Of a DNA stretch of 64,000 nt, positions 23,440 through 35,602 are shown piece by piece (positions within the stretch are counted from its first letter, which is position 1; every line of letters begins with the position of its first letter). Location of the stretch: assembly GCF_002127325.2 (NCBI RefSeq), contig NC_035435.2:117965464-118029463 (forward strand), written 5' to 3'. The translations under genes and the position numbers were made by a program. Source of the DNA: Helianthus annuus (taxonomy: Eukaryota > Streptophyta > Magnoliopsida > Asterales > Asteraceae). The notes under the pieces were generated by a model, which worked only from the letters and a program-made list of their open reading frames with translations, searched no databases and was not told the origin of the DNA.

Positions 23440-26400
23440 ATGGTGAACAAAGCATGGAGGATCATCCCAAGACCAGTCATGGAAACCGTCCTCAACAACC
23501 ACGCTCACCGCCACCGTGTACACCAACCTCTCATCCTCCACGGCCCACGTGGCGTCGGCAAAACCACACTCATCCTTGAACGTAACATTCATAACTTCAA
23601 TTTCTTTTCTTTCATCTTCTTTTGTGCATCATTCAAACTAAAATACTTATTCATTGTAATAATTTAGGGCTTCTGGAGAACTGGAACAAGGGTCCTCATG
23701 TCACAGGTTATGTAGATTTTGCAGAGTCTGTTATAGATAACCACCCGAGTCATGGGCATTCGTTTCCGTGGGGCTCGTGGACTAACTGCACACCACCGGC
23801 TCTCCCGACTCTTCGAACCCAGCTCGAGAACTGTTTGGAGTCAATGGCGGAACAGGGTGTTCGACTCGGTGCGATTGGCTCTCACCAGATATGCAAAACT
23901 ATGGGAAAATGGCATAATTTGGATACGTCGCTTAAGCGGATAATCGGAAGTGATAACGGAGTGCGGGTTTCGAAGAGGGTTGTGTCGAAGAGGGGTTTGA
24001 CGGTGGGTTTGTGGGATAAGGCGGTGTGCACGCTAAGTGCTCGATTAAATGCCGGAGAGATCGATGGGGTTTTGGGGTTAGGTGAGAAGGGGGGAATTGT
24101 GAGCGGTGAAGAGGGATCGTATTATAGGGAGGGGTTGGTGGCTTTGAAGCTGGCTAAAGAGGTGATCAGGGTTCAACAAGGGTTTAGGGCGAATGCTGTT
24201 AAACGGTTGAATAAGAGCGGTGAGTTTTCGAGGAGTTTGGCGAACTCGGCTACTGATTGGCCGTATTTGTTGCTGGAGTTGTTGTCTGAAGCTGCTCAAG
24301 CTGATTACTTTCAGGTATGTTAAAATGATGTTTAAGTTTATAGTTCGTATAATACAGAAGAGAACCAATGCTAATCGTGTTACTATGTGACATACTGACA
24401 TGCTGCTTATTGACTACCATTATTGATTTAAGTGCTATAGCCTGAAGTATGAGTACTGAAGTAGATGCACACAAGTATATGCTATGTCAGTATGTTGAAC
24501 TAAAGTAGAGTATAGTTTTTGGCCTACTTTGTGCTGTATATCGAGTTACCAACGCGTTCGGGATTATAGACTTATCATTAACAAGTCAACGGTTGTTGTA
24601 GACCCGGGGTCTAGATTTTTGTTTGGATGCCACAATTATCCACGTCATCATGTACCACTTAACTCTAATTCCATTTTTAGTTTATTGTTTACAATTTCCT
24701 TATGTTTAGTTTCTTTCTTTCTTTCATGCACGTTGTTCTTATGTTTTATTTAGCTTAGTGGAGTTAGTGGTGGTTATTAGCTCTTAGAAAACTCTTGTAA
24801 TTGTTAGTCTAAAAAGAAGAACGAGATGAAAAAATAGTCAGTGAGTTTATAATAAAAAAATGTGTGTTAATTATCTCACGTGTGTGGGTTAATTAATTTG
24901 TCTATGCTAGCTCAACCGTGGAGCGTTGGGTAGTGTTTTAGATGCGAGTTCTTAACCGTAGTGGTGTATCTGTATCTTCGGTTGGAATTCGTTGCCTTAT
25001 TGTTCGTTTGTGTGGTGATTCTATATCACAAACGGACCTTAGATCTGGCCATTTCATTTTACGTTCGAATCTTTTTTCCGTTGCGTACTCCAATTTACAT
25101 CACTTTGTGTAGCAATTGAAGTGCTATTGCAAATAACAGGTGTAAATAATATGATATACTCTTAAGTGCTATCCTGATAACTCTCCGTATCTTTGTGGCA
25201 TGTGGAGCAGCCGAAGTTGGTATTAAATAATATCGATGTCTTGAAAAGTGCTGCGTTGGTGGATGATTCATCTGTCTCTGCATCGATGTATCACGACAGT
25301 CTGATCTGGAGAATAATAGCTTTAGGTGCAAACGAGACGTGTTTGCCGGTTATTCTCGTAACTTCTGACAGGTAATATTAACTTTTATGCGACATCATTT
25401 GCAATGAATTATAATTCCTTCTTAGTTATGTAGTTTCATACCTTTAAAGCTACATATTAGATGATAAGTTTCACCAATGTAAATATATATTTCTCTAAGT
25501 ACTTATTTAAGTTCATATATACATTATTTATCCTTATATAAGTCTTAAACTTGCCAATATTTTGCAGCTATTATTCATACTCAGCATATATGGATTTTGG
25601 ATTTCCGGACATTTTCATTTCTCGTGAAGTAACTCAACCATTACCAGCTCTGCTTTCTTGTTTTGATACGATAATATCTCATTTTCCGAACTATAAAAAT
25701 ATATGATTTGTTGTATCTTGCAGACATTTGGATGGACCCCACAACAAGCTAAAGTACATATGGTTCCAGATTATTTTAGCCAGTCAGAGGTGAATTCATA
25801 TTTGATTATCGACGTCTCTTAACAATCTTTTGTGCTATACTGCTATATAACATAGTTGCCAATAGCGGCTATAGCGACCGCTATAGCGCGCTATGTAGCG
25901 AAGCGACCAAGTGTCGCTATTAGGGTCATAGCGACCAATAGCGTGAATAGCGACAGTTTTTTTTATGTAAATAGCAATTAGATATAGCTATAAAATAGCT
26001 GGATTTATAGGTTTTTGTTAAATATACATGTAAAATAGCATATATACCAAGGTATTTTGATATAATATGCATAGAAAAATTTTCAAAATTCATTTTCTAG
26101 TGTATCGCTATATATAAAATAGCGGTCGCTATTTGTCGCTATTCGCTATGTAGCATAGAGGTCCCTTGTCGCTATTTGTCGCTATTCGCTATTAACAACT
26201 ATGCTATATAATATTTCGGTTGTTGACTTGTTTGGATTTGAAAAAGTAATACATTTTTTTGTTAATTTTTGTAGTGGGATTTAATTGTCGAGGTGCTTGG
26301 GCCCAACGCGCGACATCTTTTCGAGATATACGCTCTAAAACAGAGCAATTATTATCGCGCGTAAGTTTTAGATGCAATTTCTAAAATAATATCAATTTCA

Positions 26401-28566
26401 TATTATGCACCATGTTAAATTCTATCTTTAAAAACTGCCTCTAATATTATAAGTTGCACGTTAAGAATTTTGTTTTGAAGTACGTGCCTTCACTGATTTG
26501 TAATGTTTCAATGAGCGTATATTCATATACACATTTTTGTTAATATGCAGGCTTATGGATGACAAAGAAAGTACATTCGAGGATATCATAGATGCGTATC
26601 TGGCATATTTGCAAGTAATAACTGATACCATTTTCGTCTTTATTTTATTTATTAGAAACTTGCAACAGTTACTTTCTAGCAACACCGTTCAGACATTTAG
26701 ACCGACACTTGACAATGAATATTTGTGTTACTAAAACCAGTTGAATAACTAACTATACTGTCATAGGGCTGCAAACGAACCGAACGAAGACGAACAAGAC
26801 CTTGTTTGTGTTCGTTTGTTAAGAAAAGATACGTGTTCACGAATTGTTCATGAACACATACCGAACAAGATTATATGTTTGTGTTTGTATGTTAAAGAAA
26901 TGAACGTGTTTGTGTTCGTTTGTTGATTTTAGGTAACGAACGTTCATGAACGCAAATGGAAACAAACGAACAGAAACAAGCATTCATGAACAGAATATAT
27001 AAGACACTAATACCTATTAATTATTTTATATCTCGGAATTTTGAAGTATTTAAATAAAATATAAAAACTAAAACCACTAACGAATTATCAAACACAAACG
27101 AACATACTTGAACACGTTACCGAACATTCATGAACATAAATGAACGAACACGGCCTCTGTTCACGTTCATGTTCGTTCATTTAACCAAACGAACGAAATT
27201 TATTGTTCGTGTTCATTCATTTATTAAACAAACGAACTTCCTGCCAGATGGTTCACAAACTGTTCACTGAACGTTACGTTACAGGTAACTGTTGTGAATC
27301 CTGCGATGGATAGAGCACTGTCACTCTTAGAAAAGTTTGCGGTTGATGCTCTAAACGGGAAAATTCCGAAAGATAAATTAAGATTTGGTGCTCCTTGGAG
27401 ACACCCGCCAAAGAAAGATGATCCTTGCCTGCGTTCCGAATGGGCTAAACTTCAACTAATGGATTTCATTCAATGTCTAGTCAATGCAGAGTTTGGGGTA
27501 CGTTTCTCTTTAATGTTTTTTCTGTTAAGAGTTCTTTTATATGATATTTTTCATAATTTCATATAAAGTAAAATGCCATTTTTGTCCCTGAGGTTTGGCC
27601 AGTTTTGCGACTTTCGTCCAAAGGTTTGTTTTTCCGCATATGGATCCAAAAGGTTTGATATCTTGCCATTTTCATCCGGCTCGTTAACTCCATCCAGTTT
27701 TGTCCGTTAAGTCAGGGGCATTTCCGTCTTTTTTGTTAACTTAAAGGGCAATTCGATTATTTTTCACTTTATGTGAAAGCATTCAAAATAACCTTACTAT
27801 ATAAAAACAAAAATTATATAGGTAAAAAGACAAAAATACCCTTGACTTAACGGAGAAAAATGGATGGAGTTAATGAGCCGGATGAAAATGGCAAGATTTC
27901 AAACCTTTTGGATCCAGATGCGGAAAAACAAACCTTTGGACGAAAGTCGCAAAACTTGCCAAACCTTAGGGACGAAAATGACATTTTACTCTGTAATATT
28001 TTCTGAAGTTCATGAGAGGAGGTCTTGATTTATGGGTGTGGTATGTTTCTTTTCTTTATATTATTCAAGATTATCTATACGTCATAATTTGTTTCACTAA
28101 ACATGTGCAGGTTAATTATTTTGCTGATTGTAGTCTCGAAATCTACGATGATCCTTCCGTTAACGCAATGATCGAGGTGTGTGCTAGTCACTAGTGTTAC
28201 CTTTCTTTAGCTCATGTCAAATATAATTGTTATAAAATATAATCTAATTAAACGTGGTTTTTATTTTGCGAACTTGCAGGTTGGTATTCTCTATGTTCAA
28301 CGTGATCCATCCTTCTTTCGACCAATATCGCGGGCTATTCAGAGATGTCTAGTGAGATGGTAAAATGATATACGTCTCATGCATCGAGTCACTTTAATTG
28401 CAACGTATAAATGGCTTAAATTCATTTATCTTTGTATTAAATACCCTGTAGGCTTGTGCAGGAGAGGATGCAAATGAGCTTTAAAAGTTCACTTCTTTTT
28501 CAGTGGCACCGAGTGTTTAGAGGACGTAGCTATCGTCATCTCATGTTGCAAGTAGGCAATAAATAG
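23440..28566 (+). CDS. P-loop ATPase-like protein, 11 exons, 566 aa
   Basis: Exons: 23440-23581, 23668-24314, 25211-25371, 25568-25628, 25724-25789, 26275-26360, 26551-26614, 27285-27497, 28111-28176, 28280-28359, 28452-28566. All ten introns are GT-AG, phases agree throughout, and the total is 1701 bases with one terminal TAG. The start is chosen because an in-frame TGA lies 21 bases upstream. Residues 35-42 are a Walker A loop, GPRGVGKT. LVLNNIDVLK (about 266-275) could be the Walker B strand and PVILVTSD (about 307-314) a following core strand, an order seen in AAA+/STAND ATPases. The middle is charged and Arg-rich (RVSKRVVSKRG); the C-terminus (QERMQMSFKSS, FRGRSYRH) is basic. No signal peptide or membrane segment is visible. 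The biochemical substrate is not known to me; I infer only ATP binding. Introns 5, 7 and 8 carry transposons, yet every exon is intact. Confidence 0.85.
24315..25210. other. Intron 2 of the ATPase gene, no insert recognised
   Basis: At 896 bases this is the longest intron. It is T-rich, with no inverted-repeat ends and no reading frame of interest. Confidence 0.7.
25851..26203. mobile_element. hAT-type MITE in intron 5
   Basis: Terminal inverted repeats CATAGTTGCCAATAGCG and (inverted) CATAGTTGTTAATAGCG are flanked by an exact 8-bp TSD CTATATAA (25843-25850, 26204-26211). The interior is a string of subterminal TAGCG/CGCTA motifs, the usual binding-site arrangement of hAT elements. Length 353 bp. 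Confidence 0.9.
26766..27250. mobile_element. Probable hAT-type MITE in intron 7
   Basis: AGGGCTGCAAACGAACCGAA opens a block dense in GAACGAAC / GTTCGTTC and GTTCATGAAC motifs in both orientations. This is a common plant hAT-MITE pattern. The right end and TSD could not be fixed, so the end coordinate is approximate. Confidence 0.6.
27568..27990. mobile_element. Mutator-type MITE in intron 8
   Basis: Inverted arms of about 130 bp begin AGTAAAATGCCATTTTTGTC and GTCCCTGAGGTTTGGCC. They end at TCCATCCA on each side of a short centre, so the transcript could fold into a long hairpin. No clean TSD is visible. Confidence 0.75.
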
Positions 28567-28698
28567 AGGTAAAGGTGCCTACATAGTTTACAATCAAAGT
28601 TTATATAGGATTCTGATTTTTCATTTGTCTGCTGAAGAGGTGGCAAAGGGGTCAGGTGGGTCGGGTAACATGTAAAATGTGTTAGGGTAAAAAACGGT

Positions 28699-29126
28699 GA
28701 GTAAAATGCCATTTTCGTCCCTGAGGTTTGGCCAGTTTTGCGATGTTCGTCCAAAGGTCTGTTTTTCCGCATCTAGATCCAAAAGGTTTGAAATCTTGTC
28801 ATTTTCATCCGGCTCGTTAACTCCATCCATTTTACTACTTTAAGTCAGGGGTATTTTCGTCTTTTTTGTTAACTTAAAGGGCAATTCGGTCGTTTTCAGG
28901 GGTATTTGGTTCTTTTACATAAAACGAAAAAGACCGAATTGCTGTTTTAAGTAAATAAAATAGACGGAAATACCCCTTACTTAACGGGGAAAAATGGATG
29001 GAGTTAACGAGCCGGATGAAAAATGGCAAGATTTCAAACCTTTTGGATCCAGATGCGGAAAAACAAACCTTTAGACGATAGTCGCAAAACTGACCAAAAT
29101 TCAGGAACGAAAATGGCATTTTACTC
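28699..29126. mobile_element. Mutator-type MITE just downstream of the ATPase gene
   Basis: Same family as the intron 8 element, with GAGTAAAATGCCATTTTCGT at the left end and its complement at the right. The flanking nine bases AAAAACGGT (28690-28698) and AAAAATGGT (29127-29135) match at eight positions. It begins 133 bp after the stop codon, so it may lie within the gene's 3' UTR. Confidence 0.82.
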
Positions 29127-29135
29127 AAAAATGGT

Positions 29136-30012
29136 TATTTTTGTCTACGAGTAGAATCAAGTGAGATTGACCGAATACACCTTTTGTCCAACATCTGATT
29201 ACCAGAATTATATTATTTCAATAAGAATAATATCAGTAGCATGATTTTGGATTCGGTAAAATACACCACGGGCAACCCATTTTGTTTTTAGCTGTTTTTA
29301 TATTCTACCTGTTTGGTACGTTGTACATGGGTCGAACTTGCCATCTCTGCTTCGACAAACTAGAAAACTTACTAGATTAACCTTGCAAACATAGCATGTT
29401 TGTGTGGAGCCTGGAGCTAGTCTAGTGTTTTGTGATACATCATGACAATTAACCGTTGAATGTGTCTACAATAATTTACCGTTGTTCAATTTATGGGTCC
29501 CATCAAGAGATTAGACCCACAACCACGTCTTCTCAAGAGATTAGACCCACAACCACGTCTTCGTTCCCCATTTTCTTCCCACATCATAAATATAGGAGCC
29601 ACAAACTAAATAGAAATATTAAATATCTGCTCACAACCTCATTGATGGGACCGAAACATTTGGTTTCTCCATGTAGTGTAAACAATTATTGCTCCACTTG
29701 TTTTAAGCTTGATTTGTCCTTCATTTGGTATTTTGCTCTCTATATTTCGGTATTATCAGTTTCTCACGAGCATTACTCTGGCAGAAGCTTCAACAGTGAC
29801 CTCACGAGAACAATTCCATTGATGTAAGTAACAATCTTCCCGTTCCAAGTTATGCTAGCTATGGCGATTCTGACCCGTTCATAGTCATTCAACTTTACGC
29901 TTTATCTCTAACCGATCAAATGAGTAAATAAAAGAGTACTAAATTAAAACTGGATGAAGGTGCAAGTACAATCTTAATGCAAAAAACCACTTTAATAATG
30001 TTAATCAAAATA
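29136..30012. other. Intergenic, small tandem duplication
   Basis: No gene is recognised. A roughly 29-bp unit containing AGATTAGACCCACAACCACG occurs twice in tandem at 29506-29563. An open frame at 29456-29827 crosses it but has no recognisable protein features. Confidence 0.5.
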
Positions 30013-30021
30013 TTTAAATTA

Positions 30022-30268
30022 GAGTTAATTACTGTTTTCATCCCTGTGGTTTGTCAAAAATCACTATTTCAGTCCATTAGTTTAAAAATTGCGATTTCAG
30101 TCCATGTGGTTTCACTTTCGTAACCATTTCAGTCCATTATTCTGTGAAGTACAGGGACTGAAATGGTTACGAAAGTGAAACCACAAGGACTGAAATCGCA
30201 ATTTTTAAACTAATGGACTGAAATAGTGATTTTTGACAAACCACAGGGATGAAAACAGTAATTAACTC
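30022..30268. mobile_element. Near-palindromic Mutator-type MITE with 9-bp TSD
   Basis: Arms starting GAGTTAATTACTGTTTTCAT fold almost perfectly over the whole 247 bp. The flanks are an exact 9-bp TSD, TTTAAATTA (30013-30021, 30269-30277). The interior phrase CAGTCCATTAGTTTAAAAAT appears in both arms. Confidence 0.9.
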
Positions 30269-30726
30269 TTTAAATTACAGTATTATTGAAATGGCAGTTT
30301 TTTTTCTTTCAAAATGTTATTATTATAAAAACTTTTGGACAAAATGTATATTATTTGTTTGACCCGTTTATTTACTTAATGTTTTCTTAACACCATTCCT
30401 ACTATTTGCAGCCTTTTGTACATCCAAATCTGCCCGTTGACGGGGACATAGATTGTAACATATAAAACTGCAAGTCATTCTGAATGGCAGCTGCACTTAT
30501 AATAGATTCAGGGCTTTAGCACGGTGACGAGACACAGTGATACCGGATTTTTGTTAAAAGACCATACAAGCAGTTAACAAAAGTTTATTGGGCTTATGCC
30601 AGTGTACCTACAGTTTTGATCAAAACAAATAAAGCTCATATTAGTACTCAAATTGGAGTACACATTGAATATGTTCCTTTTAAATGTGTGATTTGTTTAT
30701 TATTAATATATGAATGAATCAATCTA

Positions 30727-31043
30727 AGGGGCTCTTTGTTTACCTCTTAATGAGACTCTTAATGGTTCCAGACCTCTTATTGGTTCAACACTTAATGGTT
30801 CAGACTGTTTGTTTCGCGAGCAGATGTCTGAATGATTCAGACATTTGCCTCTGAATAGTTAAGTATTATACTAAGTCTGAATGGTTAAGACATGTAATCT
30901 GAATTGGTCAGATATTTGCCTCTCAACGGTTAAGCATTATACTGGCTCTTAATGGTTCAACCCTTTTACTAGTTCAACACTTAATGGTTCAGACCTCTTA
31001 CTGGTTCAGCACTTAACCATTCAGAAGTTGCCAAACAGTCCCT
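30727..31043. mobile_element. MITE with CTTAATGGTTCAGA repeats
   Basis: The ends AGGGGCTCTTTGTTT and (inverted) AGGGACTGTTTGGC flank a 317-bp interior with CTTAATGGTTCAGACC phrases in both orientations. Only a 2-3 bp TSD (TA/TAA) is possible, which would suit the PIF/Harbinger type. The superfamily is uncertain. Confidence 0.65.
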
Positions 31044-31596
31044 TAAAACAAAAGTTCAATGGTTAGACCTTTAATTACATGTGCCACCTTTTTTTATAGT
31101 AATTTAAATTATGAAACACCAGATAAGATTTAGGGTTTTTATTTTCTCCACAAAAACATGAAACTGGAGCTTGGTTTCCAGATTTGGAATTTGGATTTAA
31201 TTTTTCTCTGTGGTTTCCATACTTTTCTTAAATTGTAAATCATGATCTGTTTGTTTCTATTTGATTTTCGTTGCTACTTATCTGATGGTGGTGAGGATGG
31301 CGGAACCGCGTGGTGGTGAAGGTCGTCGGACGATGGTGTGTGGTGAACTAAGAACATGATAAGGTCAATACATGGTGATGAACTACTAATAATAAAACAT
31401 CATGTACAAATAAAACTATTACAAAGAAAAAAAGGTTGATAAAAAGACTAAAATAAGTAGTCGTTTTCTTGGCGTATTTAAACCTCCATGGACATGTTAC
31501 AGAAAAAACATAGCTATAGTGTTCACATACTTTAAGAAAAAGCTCCTATTCAATAAAATGTCTTGTTTGTTTGAAGAAGCTTGAAACTTTTAGGTT
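31044..31596. other. Intergenic, no gene seen
   Basis: AT-rich sequence with a short GGTGGTGAGGATGGCGG patch near 31286. I see nothing else supportable. Confidence 0.5.
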
Positions 31597-31721
31597 AGGG
31601 GCATGTTTGGCTAAGCTTTCTGAAACAACTTATTGGCTTTTTGAAAAGTCATAAGCTCTAAAATAATGTTTGGCAATGAGAGTATATGTGAGGGGAAAAA
31701 ACAAATAAGTCAATAAGTCAC

Positions 31722-33111
31722 TGATACGTGGTTGAAAACCAGTGTTCGTTATTGCGTAACTTAGTGTTTTTACATAAGTTTCAATCTTGAATGGCCTACT
31801 TTTAATAAGATTTGTGTTATGCAGGTTTTATAAAGTTTAAGGAGCTTTTCGGGAGCTTTACGGGTCACCGGGTCGAAAACCGAAGCACCGGAACGCGTCA
31901 CGGATCAACCGGGAGAGTCAGGAGCGAAAAACAGAGAATTCACAAATGAGAGCCCGTCGCCGACGGGGTCCAGACCGTCGGCGACGCCTTCCAGAAAAGC
32001 CCGTCGGCACATATTTTCCGTATCCAGGTACACAAGCCGTCGGACGGAGGCAGCAAAACCAAAGCCCGTCGCCGACGGGTTGAGGGCCGTCGGCGACGGC
32101 TTGTCAAAACCGGAAACGCGAATTGTTATGATTTGGGGATTAATCTCGAATTCCATTGGCTCTCTAGCATTCAATTCGTAAGTTACAAGTTCTTGGAAGT
32201 TTGAATCTCAATCTTGGAGCCGAATTCACCTACCAATCCATCTCCTTCATCACTACATCATCCTAATCAAGATTATCACCATCAATCACACAATCAATCC
32301 ATAACCCTAGTTTTTCATCCATTCACCACTTCACCATCATCATTCCATAAACCCTAATTCTCCATCATTCCTCCATCCTACAAGCTTCAAGATGACTCCA
32401 TCCGCATTCCAAGCATCCGGTGATCAAGTTGCATCAACCATGAGCGGCTAATCATCTCGGTTTCACCCCGGCGTAGGTAGTTGTTAATTCAAGTGTTTTG
32501 AATTGTTCTTGTTTCATCTTAGTGACAATTTGTGTTTGGTTTTTGAAACTTTTGACAATAGTATTACATTTGTTACGAATTCATGAATTGTCGAACGATG
32601 TTAAAAGTTATGACTTTGTGAAACGATGATATGTAATTGTACGTTGTCGTTGTTAGGATTTGCTTGTGTTGATTACAAAGTGTCTTTTTGTCCGTTCTTC
32701 AGGACGTTGATAGTTAGTAGCACCTAAGTCACGGTACACTAAATCCGTTAATCGAATGCATTTGAGTTGAAACTAAAACTTGTAGAAACCCTAGGTTAAC
32801 AATTACCGAAGCCGGGCGTGATTCCTTTTTATTATTATTGTTCTAGTAACCGTTTTTATTGCAATCGTTAAGTAGTATTTGTCAATCATTCTCATCAATC
32901 CATTTAGTTAAAAATTATATCTCTCAATTAAACGAAAATACAAAAATACTTTAGCAAGCTTCATAAATTGTGACAATTGTTTTAATTCATTCGAATCCAC
33001 ACATAAACCACATACTCTTCGTGGTTCGACCCCTTACTACCACTAACACATTGTTAAGGGTAATTTGGGCTTATAAATATTATCTTTGACCGGAGCGCGA
33101 CACTCCGATCA
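31722..33111 (+). repeat. Athila-type 5' LTR
   Basis: Starts TGATACGTGGTTGAAAACC and ends CGCGACACTCCGATCA. It contains GCCCGTCGCCGACGGG and GCCGTCGGCGACGGC blocks near 31950-32100 that can pair with each other. A minus-strand open frame across them is not a gene. Confidence 0.9.
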
Positions 33112-33116
33112 AATTT

Positions 33117-33133
33117 TGGCGCCGTTGCCGGGG
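33117..33133 (+). other. Primer-binding site, tRNA-Asp type
   Basis: TGGCGCCGTTGCCGGGG begins five bases after the LTR. It is the known complement of the plant tRNA-Asp 3' end used by Athila-class elements. Confidence 0.9.
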
Positions 33134-33205
33134 AAAGAATGATTAAAAAGATGCAAGGGTATTGGGCAGCTCAATGCAAGGGTATTGGGCATAATTTTAT
33201 CCTCA

Positions 33206-33658
33206 ATGCAAGGGTATTGGGCAGCTCAAGAAGCCCATAGGGAAAGAATGAATAAGTTTATGGAAGAGCAAGAACTGTTCCAAGCAATGCAAAGATCACA
33301 CATGGAACAGTTGGCAAAGATGCAAGAGGATGAGGCAGCCCGAAGACGGGCATGGGAAGAAGCAGAGGCAGCGCGTCAACAGGAAGAAAGAGAATTGAAC
33401 CGACGCCGTTGGAGTGCCATGTACGTCTCTCAACAAATGGCGATTAATAACGCCAAAGTGCTCCACGATCAGGAGCGGCACCAAAGAGATTACCAAGCTG
33501 GCCTCCCATATGCCGAGCACTCGGGGTGGACAAATTACCCCGATCTTCCCCACCCGCAAGGCCCATCCGACCCGACTCCACATTGGCCTGAAGCGGTAGG
33601 GTTTCATCCCGATCCCGTACCAACCGCCGCCTCAAGGGGAGCAAAGTCCCCTCGATAA
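33206..33658 (+). CDS. Short Gln/Glu-rich coiled-coil ORF in the Athila-type element
   Basis: A 150-codon frame starts at the third of three near-identical ATGCAAGGGTATTGGGCA segments (33151, 33174, 33206). The first half is a predicted coiled coil rich in Glu, Arg, Gln and Ala (for example QEDEAARRRAWEEAEAARQQ without its first residue). The second half is Pro/His-rich (YPDLPHPQGPSDPTPHWPE). It sits where gag would start but has no gag, zinc-knuckle or enzyme motif that I recognise. The upstream duplication shifts the earlier ATG at 33151 out of frame, so translation would need the third ATG. It may be a remnant, or a structural peptide of the non-autonomous element. Confidence 0.45.
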   Translation: MQGYWAAQEAHRERMNKFMEEQELFQAMQRSHMEQLAKMQEDEAARRRAWEEAEAARQQEERELNRRRWSAMYVSQQMAINNAKVLHDQERHQRDYQAGLPYAEHSGWTNYPDLPHPQGPSDPTPHWPEAVGFHPDPVPTAASRGAKSPR

Positions 33659-35587
33659 CTATAGGGAGATGTTCGAGGCCCTCACTGGTTATCCATACCA
33701 ACCCAACCCGCCAATGGATCCAAACGAGAGATATCAATGGTAGAGGTATGGTATATTTTATGTTGTTGTTGTTGTATATTTTGTTCCGTTATTTCTTGTC
33801 GTTTTTATTTAATTTATGTCTAGTTAAATGAACTTTGTGGGTGTGTTCCCTATATAACCCTCACGAGACCTCTCGTCCTCCCAAGCTATTGGGGGGTTTA
33901 AAAGGGCTTGTTGCATAAGCTAAATGCAACCGTGATTCCTACGAAAGTGAGTTAGGTTTGTTGTTGTTGTAAATTTTTTTTTTCACAAAAAATCAAAGTA
34001 AAATAATGCATGACTTGGTAATATGTTCATAAAAAGGGTAGAACTACGTACTAATAAATTTTGATGGTTGTGAGAAGCATGCTTCTACACAAGGATTAGA
34101 ATTTGTAGGTACAACATGTTTGCGGGACAACCATTTTTATGAAGAGACGAAGGACATGAGCATCAAGCGATAAAAATCAGGTGCATGTGTTTCTTTTTGC
34201 TTTGATTGTTAGTTAGGAATAAGTGGATTGTAATGTGTATTTTAATTTCCGGGGTGAAAAGTTGGGAAGGTTAGTCGTGTCACATCCCTTGTGCATTTTT
34301 AAAACTCTAGTTCTTACACATTGAGGACAATATGTACTTCAAGTGTGGGGATGGGGGAGTAGTAAAAATTTTCGATTTTTACCCATGCATTTAAACACTA
34401 CACATTGAGGACAATGTTTGCCTCAAGTGTGGGGATGGGGGAAAATTTCAAAATTTTTTCAAAAATGTCTTGTTTCAAAAGCAATCTTAAAAGCACAAGT
34501 AACCAAGTCGATGAGGGATGGCACAACCCATTTGGTCTTTTGTCATGGTCAAGTTCAAATTAATAGCATGACGGATATTTAGCGGGTGGTTATTTGGGAA
34601 TAATCCGCCTAAGAAACTAGTATATCATGCATATCACATATCATACCTTTATACGTGAGGTTTGAGCCACTTTTATATCATAGAGCTACATTTACATGTT
34701 TCTTTGTTGAGTGGACCATTAGTCGCGTATTGTAGAACTTGCAACTTTTGATACGTTCGAGACCATAGACCGAATACAAGCACGAGAATGATTAAGGCAT
34801 TAGGTAAACCTTTTCCTTTTACACCATTTTTATATCCTTACCCAAAAATTATCCCCTAGTAGCCAACTTTGAGCCTAAACCTTTCGTTTGACAACCCACT
34901 TAGCCCATAACCATAAGCCTTTTCTTTTTAAACCCATGTGATGAAAATTCGATTTTAGGAATTTAAGTTTGTATAGTTGTGATTCATATGAAAAAAAAAA
35001 TGAAAACTCATTGAGAAAAACACAAAAAGATGTACTAGTAATGGTTGAATAAAAAGCGAAAGTCGTTGCCTCATAGTTGATGTTTATATTTAGTTTTGGG
35101 TAGTTTAGTGGTTTGTAATAAAAATCGAATTTTTCATCACCTTAGCCATTTTAAAAATATCCTATTCCATACCCTTAGCCTAGCCCCGTTACAACCCTTC
35201 AAAGACCTTTTGACTTGTGCTTAGTATTTGTGATCAATGGTGGAGAATGATTGAGTTGCAAGCCTATGCGGGTACACGTTCTAACCGGTTTTGAGCGATT
35301 AATTGATTGTAGTGCTAATACATTATACATATTAGCCAAATTTTAAGCCGAGTGGAGAGAACATTGTGAGGGATATGCATGACTTGTTAGTTTTACGGCC
35401 GGGATAGTCTTGGATAACCATTATTATATGTGATTATTCACTTTACCATTAAATATGTGTAGATTGTAAAGAATGTGAACTTTTGTATGACAATAGACCT
35501 TAACCCTTGTCTCGGGGAATGGGATGTATATTCGTTGTTCGACCCATGTGAAAGTGAAAAACAGATTTGCTTGAGGACAAGCAAAAG
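33659..35587. other. Athila-type element internal non-coding region
   Basis: No enzyme-coding frame. The phrase ACATTGAGGACAAT with CAAGTGTGGGGATGGGGG occurs twice (34319-34362, 34399-34442) and foreshadows the true PPT, as if the 3' end region had been duplicated inwards. Confidence 0.6.
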
Positions 35588-35602
35588 ACAAGTGTGGGGA
35601 TG
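35588..35602 (+). other. Polypurine tract of the Athila-type element
   Basis: ACAAGTGTGGGGATG directly precedes the 3' LTR start TGATACG; a purine-rich tract here primes plus-strand DNA synthesis. GAGGACAAGCAAAAG lies just upstream. Confidence 0.8.

Noticed and set aside
31905..32174. 89-codon minus-strand frame, repeated at 35786-36055
   Set aside because: It lies in both LTRs of the Athila-type element; stays open through the GTCGGCGACGG block by chance.
33117..33133. Possible tRNA-Asp gene fragment
   Set aside because: Only the 17-base complement of the tRNA 3' end is present and it sits right after an LTR, so it is a primer-binding site.
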